From a bacterium (GTDB taxonomy: Bacteria > CG2-30-53-67), in contig CAKKPE010000134.1 of assembly GCA_919901565.1 (NCBI GenBank), forward strand, positions 1 to 32,369: a stretch of 32,369 nt of DNA. The letters are read 5' to 3'. The position numbers were made by a program, and so were the translations under genes. A model generated the notes under the pieces. The model did no database searches. It was given only the letters and a program-made list of their open reading frames with translations, and was not told the origin of the DNA. This document shows, in pieces, positions 15,868 to 23,245 of this stretch (the first letter of the stretch is position 1; every line of letters starts with the position of its first letter).

Positions 15868-16875
15868 TTACTTTGTTTGAGAAAGCCGGATACAGGGGGT
15901 ATATTCCCCCCAGACATCGTTGGTGTGGAGATAGGCCTCGGCCCTGCATCCCCCCTTGCATTCATGCAGGAGGTCGCAGGATCGGCACCGGCCGTGAAGA
16001 TTTTCCTCCTGCAGGAACTGGGCATAAAGCGGGATTTGTTCCCAGGCCCCCTGGATCCCGTATTCCAGGACATTGTTTGAGAGCCCCCAGACGTGGGCCG
16101 GTGTGCAGGGGGTCATATTCCCGTCCGGCATGATCAGGCAGGTGGAGGCGGTTTCGCTCCCCACGGTGCAGGTGCTGGGCCTTCCGGTCTCAATAAAATG
16201 AAGTGTATGGTTTCTGAATGAAACCTTTACGACCAGTTTATTCAGGGACTGGATCATCTCCATGGTCTCATGCAGCTCTTTTTCGAGCGGCCGTAAGGAT
16301 TCGTAATTTGCAAAACCCCTGCCGGTTGCCATGACCTCGGAGGCATTGATCAGGGAAGGTTCAAATGGGATAAGTCTATGGACCAGCCGGGGCAGGTCAT
16401 GGATATTCTCCTGGGTGATGGTCACTTTGATATGCAGGTCCAGGCCTGCATCATGAATCCAGCCGAGGGCCTTGATGATCCGCTCAAAGGCATGTCCTCC
16501 CATGATGGCATCGTTGATCTCCGGTCTGGAGCCGTGGATGCTTACCTGGATCCGGTTCAGGCCATGGTCAGACAGGGTCCGGATGGATGCCGGGTCCAGT
16601 AAAACGCCGTTGGTGGTCAGGACCGTGAAGATACCGTTTTCCCGGAGGCGCTTCACATACCACAGGGTTTCCGGGATCAGGAGGGGCTCCCCTCCTGTGA
16701 GATAAACCTTCAGTATTTTGCATTGGATCAGGTCTTCGAGAATCAGGGCCCGTTTTTCGTCATCCAGTTCATTGTCCCGGATTTCCGGGCCCGATTCGCT
16801 GAGGCAGAAATTGCAGCTCAGGTTGCACCGGTCCGTGAGACACCAGTAGACTTCTATGGGGGTTTTCAGGAGCAT
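15868..16875 (-). CDS. radical SAM/SPASM peptide maturase
   Basis: This 335-residue protein has the radical SAM cluster motif CNLSCNFC (Cys17, Cys21, Cys24) and the GGEP SAM-binding motif at 61-64. Its C-terminal SPASM domain has eight cysteines (236, 246, 257, 297, 300, 306, 310, 328), enough for auxiliary Fe-S clusters. This layout is shared by PqqE, sactisynthases, ranthipeptide and cyclophane-forming enzymes, which form C-S, C-C or related bonds on a ribosomal peptide. Unlike many sactisynthases it has no N-terminal leader-binding (RRE) domain, which fits the separate PqqD protein. The start lies 3 bases after the HPr-kinase-like stop. Substrate and bond type are not determinable from sequence. 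Confidence 0.9.
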   Translation of the reverse strand: MLLKTPIEVYWCLTDRCNLSCNFCLSESGPEIRDNELDDEKRALILEDLIQCKILKVYLTGGEPLLIPETLWYVKRLRENGIFTVLTTNGVLLDPASIRTLSDHGLNRIQVSIHGSRPEINDAIMGGHAFERIIKALGWIHDAGLDLHIKVTITQENIHDLPRLVHRLIPFEPSLINASEVMATGRGFANYESLRPLEKELHETMEMIQSLNKLVVKVSFRNHTLHFIETGRPSTCTVGSETASTCLIMPDGNMTPCTPAHVWGLSNNVLEYGIQGAWEQIPLYAQFLQEENLHGRCRSCDLLHECKGGCRAEAYLHTNDVWGEYTPCIRLSQTK

Positions 16876-16878
16876 GCT

Positions 16879-17865
16879 TCAGACTGCCTTTAAAATGTTC
16901 ATTATGATACCGGGCAAAAAGGGAAAATCCCTTATAATATTATATTTTAACCGGGTTATGGCTATGCTGTCAACGATCGATTGTGAGACGTTAAAAGCAG
17001 CCCGGTTATGGCGGACCAGGTCTTCCCGGGCCGTGTCCGGAGACTCCTGGATCCTGACCGTCTCCAGGGAGGCAAGCAGGGAGAAAAAGGCCTCGGCTTT
17101 ATCCATTTTATCCGAATAAATGGATAAGTGCTTGATATCATTGTCTAAAAAAATCACTTGTTTTAATGGGGCACTTTCCGGAAGCGGTTCTCTGGAGTCG
17201 ATCCGGAAAACCTCTTCGTCCATGCTTTGCACCCGGGCCTTTTCATGCGCCATCAGGCCGAGTTCCGGATGTAGATTCATCACATCACGGGTGATCCGGA
17301 TCCTGCGGGGGTAGGGAAGGATCTGGAACGACCCGTTGCTTTCCATACGGATGAAGCTGTCCTCTTCGGAAAGATAACTGAATCCGTATTTCGTCAGGAG
17401 GCAGGAAAGGGAGGTCTTGCCTGAGTTGGTCTTGCCGAGGAGAAGGAAACCCATCCCGTCCTTGTAAAGGGATGCCCCGTGAAACACGGCCAGGTCTCCC
17501 ATAAGAGAAAGTTCCAGGTGGACCAGGAATCCTGTGGTCCCGAAAAGGATGACCACGGCAGCGTCCACCGGACAGAGTTTGCTGATATAGAGATGTACAG
17601 TTCGGTTCGGGATGTTCAGGACTGAGACGGTATCTTTACGGATCCAGTAGATCTCGTCTCCGGGATCTCTCTGAAGCGTTTCCATCGGTGTTTTGTCCTC
17701 ATTGAGGTCTTCTTTCTGTGTCAGGGTGATATGGATCCGCGGCGATGGGACCGGGCCGCATCCGAAGAAGCGCCACTCCTGGGCCAGTTGTTCCATGATC
17801 TCCGGGTGGTCGCCTTTCACACTGACGGAAATCCCGTGGATCTGAAAGAAATATTCGATGACCAT
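16879..17865 (-). CDS. HPr kinase-like (HprK-related) protein
   Basis: From ATG 17865 this is 328 residues. It resembles the C-terminal catalytic half of HPr Ser kinase/phosphorylase: LAVFHGASLY (His129), Walker A LLLGKTNSGKTSLSCLL (144-152), then an acidic pair in YLSEEDSFI. The N-terminal 100 residues are a divergent domain, and no HPr protein is encoded nearby. HPr-kinase homologues in lasso clusters (PadeK, ThcoK, PsmK) phosphorylate the C-terminal serine of the precursor. A similar HprK-related/PqqD/nucleotidyltransferase set is known beside exosortase loci. An upstream in-frame TTG at 17874 falls inside the AAGGAGTTG ribosome site and is less likely. The kinase fold is convincing; the substrate is inferred to be the nearby peptide. 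Confidence 0.82.
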   Translation of the reverse strand: MVIEYFFQIHGISVSVKGDHPEIMEQLAQEWRFFGCGPVPSPRIHITLTQKEDLNEDKTPMETLQRDPGDEIYWIRKDTVSVLNIPNRTVHLYISKLCPVDAAVVILFGTTGFLVHLELSLMGDLAVFHGASLYKDGMGFLLLGKTNSGKTSLSCLLTKYGFSYLSEEDSFIRMESNGSFQILPYPRRIRITRDVMNLHPELGLMAHEKARVQSMDEEVFRIDSREPLPESAPLKQVIFLDNDIKHLSIYSDKMDKAEAFFSLLASLETVRIQESPDTAREDLVRHNRAAFNVSQSIVDSIAITRLKYNIIRDFPFLPGIIMNILKAV

Positions 17866-17896
17866 TCGGATCAACTCCTTGCAGGGTAGTGCGGCG

Positions 17897-18973
17897 TTAT
17901 TCCAGATCCCTTCTCAACACGTCCCAGGTGAACCTCAGCCGGTCAGACATCCGGTCAATACAGGAGAAGGCAAAGAGCCGCTTGATGTGCCAGCTGTTTT
18001 TGACCATGGGGTGGAACATGTCATACTCACCAAGATACCAGTCGAGGATCCTTTTGCGGACCGGGCCGATGTGAAGGATTTCCCCGGGCCTTACCGGAAT
18101 CGTCATTTGGTAGAACCTCTCCAGGATGATCAGGGTGCAGGCCAGAAAGGTGGCGATGGATTGAGACCTTGCTCTTTCGACGACCCGGTCCCAGTGGATC
18201 TCCTTCTGCTGGATCCACTCGTGAATATCGCAAAGCCAGCTTAAGCGTTTAAAAAGGAAATGTTTGAAGAAATGAAGCGAGAGATAGAGGATTGTGTCGT
18301 CATTCGACATCTCAAGATACGTGCCGTACGGGCTCTTTTGGGCACTGGCCCAGATCCCAGACTCATCTATGCCGTAGCGGTTTTTCTCGCCCAGACTCCA
18401 GTGGACCTCCAGGATAACGGGAGCGGCCGAATCCTTGATATAGTGCGTATGGTATTGGTATTTTTGCACCTTGTCCGGGCGTTCATTCTTCAGGGGTTGG
18501 TATCCCAACTCCCGTACGATCGCGCCCACGGCATGAAGGTCCTCTTCTTTAACCAGGATATCGATGTCAAACATGGGACGGAGGGCGATGCTCGGGTAGA
18601 TTTCTCTGGCCAGGACAATCCCCTTGAGCCCGATGCAGGGGATGCCATGTCCGAAGAACTTTTCGGCCATCTTGTCCAGTTCATGGCCGAAGTAGAGATT
18701 GTTGGCCATGACCAGATGATATTGTGTTTTAAAAGATTCCATGAGGGGGGTATCCTGAAGATCGACCGGTCTTAAATTCCTGAGATGGTGGTAAAAGAGC
18801 GGGGCGACACCGAGCAGGCAGGCGGTCTCATAGATATAATTCCAGTCCAGCGACACGCTGGAGGCCCTCTGGATGGCGTTCAAGTCAAGCTGTGAAACGC
18901 GGGTGAGAAGGGCCATCAACTGGTGTTCATCGTGGTGATGATCCGGGTGTTCAGTTATTTTTTCAGATTTCAA
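17897..18973 (-). CDS. nucleotidyltransferase family protein (PF14907-type)
   Basis: This protein of about 358 residues has the MinD-like nucleotidyltransferase hallmarks of the uncharacterised NTP_transf_5 group. They are GIPCIGLKGIVLAREIYP, the metal-binding RPMFDIDILV (two Asp), and EVHWSL as the third acidic strand. A helical C-terminal half follows. Homologues sit in lasso peptide clusters (for example the pseudomycoidin PsmN gene), where they act with the HPr-like kinase on the C-terminal phosphoserine, and in HPr-rel-A/exosortase cassettes. It is the first gene of the operon, 22 or 31 bases before the kinase gene. Two TTG starts compete: 18985, with no ribosome site, and 18973, six bases after GGAG. 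I chose the latter. The N-terminus is His-rich (HPDHHHDEH). Confidence 0.82.
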   Translation of the reverse strand: MKSEKITEHPDHHHDEHQLMALLTRVSQLDLNAIQRASSVSLDWNYIYETACLLGVAPLFYHHLRNLRPVDLQDTPLMESFKTQYHLVMANNLYFGHELDKMAEKFFGHGIPCIGLKGIVLAREIYPSIALRPMFDIDILVKEEDLHAVGAIVRELGYQPLKNERPDKVQKYQYHTHYIKDSAAPVILEVHWSLGEKNRYGIDESGIWASAQKSPYGTYLEMSNDDTILYLSLHFFKHFLFKRLSWLCDIHEWIQQKEIHWDRVVERARSQSIATFLACTLIILERFYQMTIPVRPGEILHIGPVRKRILDWYLGEYDMFHPMVKNSWHIKRLFAFSCIDRMSDRLRFTWDVLRRDLE

Positions 18974-19008
18974 GAACTTCTCCAAGAAAAGCTTGTAACT
19001 ATAATAGA

Positions 19009-19037
19009 ATTATAAGATATTAGCCATAACAGGTCAA
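19009..19037 (-). promoter_or_regulatory. sigma-70 type promoter of the peptide-modification operon
   Basis: On the minus strand TTGACC (19032-19037) is separated by exactly 17 bases from a perfect TATAAT (19009-19014). This predicts transcription from about 19002, roughly 20-30 bases before the nucleotidyltransferase start. It is the best consensus promoter noticed in the window and reads into all five operon genes. Confidence 0.7.
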
Positions 19038-19115
19038 CATATTTGTCCATGTTTTATTTGGCTTTACATCACGATACAGGAAAGGGTAGAATCATCGCCG
19101 GAGGTTCTCCGGCTC

Positions 19116-19280
19116 ATGGAAGAAAAGCTCAGAAAACAGGGGAAGACGGTCCAGGCATGGGTGATCGAGGCCCAGAAAAGGCCGAGTTGTTCCCTCAAGG
19201 TTCAAAGTCTCGGCCTCCCCATGCGGGACCAGGACGAAATCATCGCAAGAATCCTCAAGAGGAACCGGGAGACGCCATGA
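19116..19280 (+). CDS. small protein of unknown function
   Basis: This 54-residue ORF (MEEKLRKQGKTVQAWVIEAQ..., ending ARILKRNRETP) is too short for usual gene cut-offs. GGAGG lies 11 bases before the ATG, and the stop overlaps the next ATG in an ATGA junction, as in coupled gene pairs. The amino-acid make-up is ordinary: charged, helix-forming, one Cys. The other frame across this stretch gives a Gly/Pro/His-rich sequence that looks non-coding. The frame stays open upstream to 19008 without a normal start codon, so a rare start further up is possible. I recognise no family. Confidence 0.55.
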   Translation: MEEKLRKQGKTVQAWVIEAQKRPSCSLKVQSLGLPMRDQDEIIARILKRNRETP

Positions 19281-19543
19281 AGACCTACCAGGGTGGTATC
19301 GTGATCGGACACAAAAAGAGATTTGGCATTGTCCGGGTGGACAAGGCGGTCATCGACAACAGGGAAGAGGCTGTCAAGACCATGCAGTCCCTTCTCCCTC
19401 TGTTCCAGGGTCTGCCCGTGGTCCTGGTGGCCGAGGAAGAAAAAGACAAACCCCTTTATTTTGCCCGGCCCGATCTCATGAACTTTCTAATGGATTTTCA
19501 TCTTCCCAGCGTGGAGTGGAAGGAATATACCCTTGCAGAATAG
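19277..19543 (+). CDS. small conserved-looking protein of unknown function
   Basis: This 88-residue protein starts at ATG 19277 (GGGAG seven bases before it) and overlaps the preceding small ORF by four bases. The sequence alternates beta and alpha stretches (YQGGIVIGHKKRFGIVRV, then EEAVKTMQSLLPLFQGLPVVLVAE, then LMNFLMDFHLPSVEWKEY). It suggests a small soluble alpha/beta domain. No cysteine or metal motif is present. It converges tail to tail with the molybdopterin oxidoreductase, only five bases away. I do not recognise a family and assign no function. The longer frame starting at 19043 is the same frame but its extra N-terminus looks non-coding. Confidence 0.6.
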   Translation: MKTYQGGIVIGHKKRFGIVRVDKAVIDNREEAVKTMQSLLPLFQGLPVVLVAEEEKDKPLYFARPDLMNFLMDFHLPSVEWKEYTLAE

Positions 19544-19548
19544 TCTTC

Positions 19549-21600
19549 TTATTTTTCCACCTGGACCAGGCTGAAGTGAAAGGTCGGTCCGTGACCCATG
19601 TCCGCTTCACGCTCCGAGGTCAGACAGTTGATCCCGCACCGGTTGTGCATGTCCTTGGGCCGCCAGATCGATTCTGCAACCACCACCCCGGCCTGAGTTT
19701 CCTCGGACACAAGTGCCGTAAGCCTGCATTCTCCCCTGTCATTGAATACCCGGACCTCTTCACCGTTTTGGATCTCCCGAGGAAGCGCATCAGACGGATG
19801 GATCAGCAGGGTGGGGCGCTTTTCCAGAGCGAGGACCGAGGGGAGTGAACTGAAGGTTGTGTTCAGGAAGTTATGTGCCGGAGGTGTCATGAGGGTCAGC
19901 GGGTAACGTTTCAAACGTTCCGGTTCCTCTGAGACCTCGGCTGGGGGTGTATATTCGGGGAGCGGAGGAAGGCCGTCCTGTTTCATCCTTTCCGAATAGA
20001 ACTCAAGCTTTCCGGAAGGAGTGAAGAACCCGTTCCTGAAGGGGTTCCCGAACCTCTCCACGTTCAGGCGGACAAAACGTTTTTGTTTCAATGTCTGAAG
20101 ATCGATCCCCTCTCGGAATAAAGATGCCGGCGAAAGCAGATCCTCAATGATCTGGTCCTGGCTTTTCCGGAAGAAGGGATCATCAAAGCCGAATCTCCCG
20201 GCCAGGAGCGTGAATAATTCCCGGTTGGATTTGGCTTGTCCGACAGGTGGGATGACCGGTTCAGCCCACTGCAGATAACACTGGCCGTAGCTCTTGTAGA
20301 TGTCGGCATGCTCCAGCGACGTGGTGGCCGGGAGTACAATATCGGCGTAATCCACGGTATCGGTATGCAGCTGTTCGTGGACCACGGTGAAGAGGTCCTC
20401 CCTCATGAGCCCTTTGACCACAAGGCCCTGGTTGGGGACCACCGCGGCCGGGTTGGAATGGTAGACAAAAAGACCCTGGACCGGAGGGTCATCCAACACT
20501 GTTAACGCATGGCCCAGGGAGATCATGTTGATCATGCGGGGCTTCTTGTCTCCGAGCAGGGATTCTCCAACAACCGCCTCCATGTTCAGCTCGAAAAATG
20601 AACCGGTCATCAGGGTTATCCCGCCACCTCGCTTTTCAAAGGCGCCCACGATGGCAGGGAGGCACGCAACGGTCCGTATGGCCATGCCGCCGCCGCTCTG
20701 TCTGGACATGCCCATACCCAGGCGGATGAACGGAGCCCGGGCATGACCGTACCTTTGCGCAAGGTCCTCGATATGTTCTTCAGGGACGCCGGTGATTTTC
20801 GAGACCCGTTCAGGCGGGTATTGTCCCAGCTTTTTTTCGAGCTGGTCAAATCCGTATGTCCATTTGTTGATGTAGTCCTTGTCGATCCATTGGTTACGGG
20901 TTAGAAGATGCATGATGCCTAAAGTTAGGGCCGTATCGGTCCCGGGTTTCAGACGGATGTGGATGTCTGCGATTTTTGCCGTCCTATTACGGTAGGGATC
21001 GATGACGATGAGGGTTGCCCCCTTGTGTCTGGCTTCTTTGATCAGTGGCAGGATATGCACGTTGGTGGATGCTGTATTGATACCCCAAAGGATGATGAGG
21101 TCCGAGTCGGTCATGCTCTCGGCATCATGGCTGATCCCACGGCCGATGGTATAATCCCAGCCGGCTTCGGCCGTGGTGGAACAGATGGTCCGCATGAGAC
21201 GGCTTGCGCCGAGACGGTGGAAGAAGGGATGTCCGGCATTGCGGTTGATCAGCCCCATGGTCCCGCCGTAGGAAAAGGGGAGGATGGCTTCTGCGCCGGA
21301 TCTCCGGATGATTCCGCTGAACCGTTCAAAGATCTCATCCAGGGCCTCTTCCCAGGAGATCGGCTGAAAGGCGCCTTCCCCTTTTTTACCTGTTCGCCTC
21401 AGGGGGGTTTTGATGCGGAGCGGGGAATAGATTCTCTCCGGTAGGCTGCGCATCTTTCCGCAGATGAATCCTCGTGTGTAGGGATGTTCCGGGTTCCCGT
21501 CCACTGCGGCCACACGTTTTTCTTTTACCGTAACCACGAGGCTGCAGCAGTCAGGGCAGTCATGCGGGCAGACCGAAAGATATTTTTGTTCATCCATCAT
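19549..21600 (-). CDS. molybdopterin-dependent oxidoreductase (DMSO reductase superfamily), catalytic subunit
   Basis: From ATG 21600 this is 683 residues. An upstream TTG at 21636 would add 12. The N-terminus has a 4Fe-4S site CPHDCPDCC with a fourth Cys in GFICGK about 27 residues on. The Molybdopterin domain follows (YSPLRIKTPLRRTGKKGEG, ISWEEALDEI, LIILWGINTASTNVH, TDTALTLGIMHLL). The C-terminal dinucleotide-binding domain starts near PTLLIHPSDALP. It binds a bis-MGD molybdenum or tungsten cofactor. The residue that coordinates the metal is unclear; the TICST segment is the likely area. There is no Tat signal and no iron-sulphur or membrane partner gene nearby, so it appears to be a cytoplasmic stand-alone enzyme. 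The substrate is unknown. A perfect CRP/FNR-type palindrome lies in its promoter. Confidence 0.9.
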   Translation of the reverse strand: MMDEQKYLSVCPHDCPDCCSLVVTVKEKRVAAVDGNPEHPYTRGFICGKMRSLPERIYSPLRIKTPLRRTGKKGEGAFQPISWEEALDEIFERFSGIIRRSGAEAILPFSYGGTMGLINRNAGHPFFHRLGASRLMRTICSTTAEAGWDYTIGRGISHDAESMTDSDLIILWGINTASTNVHILPLIKEARHKGATLIVIDPYRNRTAKIADIHIRLKPGTDTALTLGIMHLLTRNQWIDKDYINKWTYGFDQLEKKLGQYPPERVSKITGVPEEHIEDLAQRYGHARAPFIRLGMGMSRQSGGGMAIRTVACLPAIVGAFEKRGGGITLMTGSFFELNMEAVVGESLLGDKKPRMINMISLGHALTVLDDPPVQGLFVYHSNPAAVVPNQGLVVKGLMREDLFTVVHEQLHTDTVDYADIVLPATTSLEHADIYKSYGQCYLQWAEPVIPPVGQAKSNRELFTLLAGRFGFDDPFFRKSQDQIIEDLLSPASLFREGIDLQTLKQKRFVRLNVERFGNPFRNGFFTPSGKLEFYSERMKQDGLPPLPEYTPPAEVSEEPERLKRYPLTLMTPPAHNFLNTTFSSLPSVLALEKRPTLLIHPSDALPREIQNGEEVRVFNDRGECRLTALVSEETQAGVVVAESIWRPKDMHNRCGINCLTSEREADMGHGPTFHFSLVQVEK

Positions 21601-21668
21601 GATGGAAACAGGGGCTGAATAGGGTGTTGAATGCAATCAATCATGAGCATGGATCGATCTTTTTATTA

Positions 21669-21711
21669 ATTATCACGTGTCATGGCGGAAGGGTTGTGAT
21701 ATACGTCACAA
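21669..21711 (-). promoter_or_regulatory. HcpR/CRP-type operator with -10 element upstream of the oxidoreductase
   Basis: TTGTGATATACGTCACAA at 21694-21711 is a perfect 6-N6-6 inverted repeat. It is identical to the published HcpR consensus half-sites (TTGTGA-N6-TCACAA) and compatible with CRP. On the minus strand a GATAAT -10 element lies at 21669-21674, predicting a start near 21662. The operator centre (21702.5) then falls at about -40.5, the class II activator position, with no separate good -35 box. This suggests activation of the oxidoreductase by an FNR/CRP-family regulator. Confidence 0.7.
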
Positions 21712-21726
21712 TTTAATTACAATTTA

Positions 21727-21774
21727 ATCCAGCGATAACTTCCAGTCTATGAAGACGGGGAGTTCTCGCTGGAT
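21727..21774 (-). terminator. stem-loop after the response regulator gene
   Basis: Arms ATCCAGCGATAACTTCC (21727-21743) and GGAGTTCTCGCTGGAT (21759-21774) pair with a 9-bp perfect outer part and one bulge plus one mismatch inside. The stem begins at the stop codon of the response regulator. An A/T-rich stretch without a strict T-run follows on the minus strand. It probably ends the upstream transcript before the operator-controlled promoter. Confidence 0.6.
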
Positions 21775-22361
21775 CAAGAAGGATCGTCCTGGCATCCGGG
21801 ACAGACAAAATGGCCGGTGAACCATGGTTCGTCATAAGAGTAGTCCGGGACCAGATCGAGACACATGGAATGCCCGCATATCCTGCACTTGAACAGATTC
21901 AGCTTGAAATCCGACGAAAGGCTTAAGGCGTCCCCCGACTCATCCTGGATGGCGATCCGGTAGCTTTTCACATGCTGATGTTCTTTTTTCGAACTGAGGA
22001 TCTGATTGATCTTGTCCAGCACATCGTTCGGCTTGGTCATGGATTTGACCAGATAGTCCTCGGCGCCGAGTTTCATGGCCTTTTCGATCTCTTCGTGCTG
22101 TCCCTTGGCAGATAAGACGATGATCGGGATCTTTGCGGTTTTGGGGTTGCTCTTGACAACCTGAAGGACCTTGAACCCGTCCACAATGGGCATCATGAGG
22201 TCGAGCAGGACCAGATCGAACTCATGCTCGGATGATGCCTTGATGGCCTCCATGCCGTTTTTGGCCGTGACCACGTCATATTTTGCCGTAACCAGTTTGG
22301 TCTTGTAGATATTGAGGATCGTCTCAGAATCTTCTACCAGGAGGATCTTATTTTTCTGCAC
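21774..22361 (-). CDS. response regulator with C-terminal zinc-ribbon-like extension
   Basis: This 195-residue protein has a complete receiver domain at 1-125: acidic pocket VEDSE, phosphoacceptor Asp54 in VLLDLMMP, Ser/Thr switch in IIVLSAKG, and Lys106 in EDYLVKSMTKP. No DNA-binding or enzymatic output domain follows. Instead a linker leads to a tail with CRICGHSMC (159-167) and CPGC (187-190), a CxxC...CxxC pair that should bind zinc. The start is GTG preceded by GGGGTGG. A weak promoter (TTTACA, 17 bases, TAAACT) precedes it at 22412-22440. No kinase is adjacent; the nearest is the sensor kinase 3.5 kb away. The partner and role of the zinc tail are unknown. Confidence 0.85.
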   Translation of the reverse strand: MQKNKILLVEDSETILNIYKTKLVTAKYDVVTAKNGMEAIKASSEHEFDLVLLDLMMPIVDGFKVLQVVKSNPKTAKIPIIVLSAKGQHEEIEKAMKLGAEDYLVKSMTKPNDVLDKINQILSSKKEHQHVKSYRIAIQDESGDALSLSSDFKLNLFKCRICGHSMCLDLVPDYSYDEPWFTGHFVCPGCQDDPS

Positions 22362-22478
22362 CGGGCCACCCCATCAGGAATATGTGATCGTAAATTAGAA
22401 ATATATTGTATAGTTTAACAAATTTTGAAAAATCTGTAAAGTCCAGAGAGATTCCGGTTATTGGCCGGATGCCTTGCC

Positions 22479-23225
22479 TTAACCCATTCCCTTGCCCATA
22501 AACGGCTTGAACAGATCAATGGGGATCGGAAACAGGATGGTGGAGTTGTTCTCCGATGCGATCTCACTCAAGGTCTGCAGGTAGCGAAGCTGCAGGGCCA
22601 TGGGATGTGACTCGATGATCTTGGCTGCTTCGGCCAGTTTGTTCGCAGCCTGGTACTCGCCTTCCGCGTGGATGACCTTGGAGCGCCTCTCCCGTTCCGC
22701 CTCGGCCTGTTTGGCCATGGCCCGCTGCATTTCCTGGGGGAGGTCGATGTGTTTGACTTCCACCAGGGAGACCTTGATCCCCCAGGAGTCGGTCTGCTTA
22801 TCGATGACCTGCTGGAGTTCATGGTTGATCTTATCCCTCGCCGACAGGATTTCATCCAGTTCCGCCTGTCCCAGGATGCTGCGGAGTGTGGTCTGGGCGA
22901 GTTGGGAGGTGGCATAGAGGTAGTCCTCTACTTCGATGATCGCCTTTTCCGACTGAATCACGCGGAAATAGAGGACCGCATTTACCTTTATGGAGACGTT
23001 GTCCTTGGTAATGACATCCTGAGGGTCTATATCCATGGCCACGGTTCGGAGGGAAACCTTGACCATCCGGTCAATGAGGGGGATCAGGATGATGAGACCC
23101 GGTCCCTTTACCGAGAGAAATCGGCCCAAACGGAAGACCACGGCCCTGTCGTACTCCCGGATGACCTTGATGGCCGAAGAGAGGAAGAAAAGGATCAATA
23201 CTAAAATAGGCAAAAGCTGTATCAT
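22479..23225 (-). CDS. slipin/stomatin-like SPFH-domain membrane protein
   Basis: This 248-residue protein starts with a membrane segment ([18 protein letters not shown]). The band-7/SPFH domain follows ([37 protein letters not shown], then [20 protein letters not shown]). A coiled region ([19 protein letters not shown]) and a C-terminal hydrophobic stretch ([10 protein letters not shown]) complete it. Slipins oligomerise at the inner membrane and organise lipid/protein microdomains. The NfeD-type protease 20 bases upstream is its usual partner; in Pyrococcus the corresponding protease PH1510 cleaves the stomatin PH1511. The Shine-Dalgarno AAAGGAG is strong. The last residues, GKGMG, follow the usual end. 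Confidence 0.92.
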   Translation of the reverse strand: MIQLLPILVLILFFLSSAIKVIREYDRAVVFRLGRFLSVKGPGLIILIPLIDRMVKVSLRTVAMDIDPQDVITKDNVSIKVNAVLYFRVIQSEKAIIEVEDYLYATSQLAQTTLRSILGQAELDEILSARDKINHELQQVIDKQTDSWGIKVSLVEVKHIDLPQEMQRAMAKQAEAERERRSKVIHAEGEYQAANKLAEAAKIIESHPMALQLRYLQTLSEIASENNSTILFPIPIDLFKPFMGKGMG

Positions 23226-23245
23226 AATGGTTCTCCTTTTATGGT

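Noticed and set aside
15672-18973. A lasso peptide cluster
   Set aside because: The kinase, nucleotidyltransferase and PqqD-like protein fit, but there is no asparagine-synthetase-like cyclase or transglutaminase-like protease, and a radical SAM/SPASM enzyme is present instead.
19043-19276. N-terminal extension of the 88-residue small protein back to 19043
   Set aside because: The added segment is Gly/Pro/His/Arg-rich and non-coding in character. The overlapping 54-codon frame with its own ribosome site explains the stretch better.
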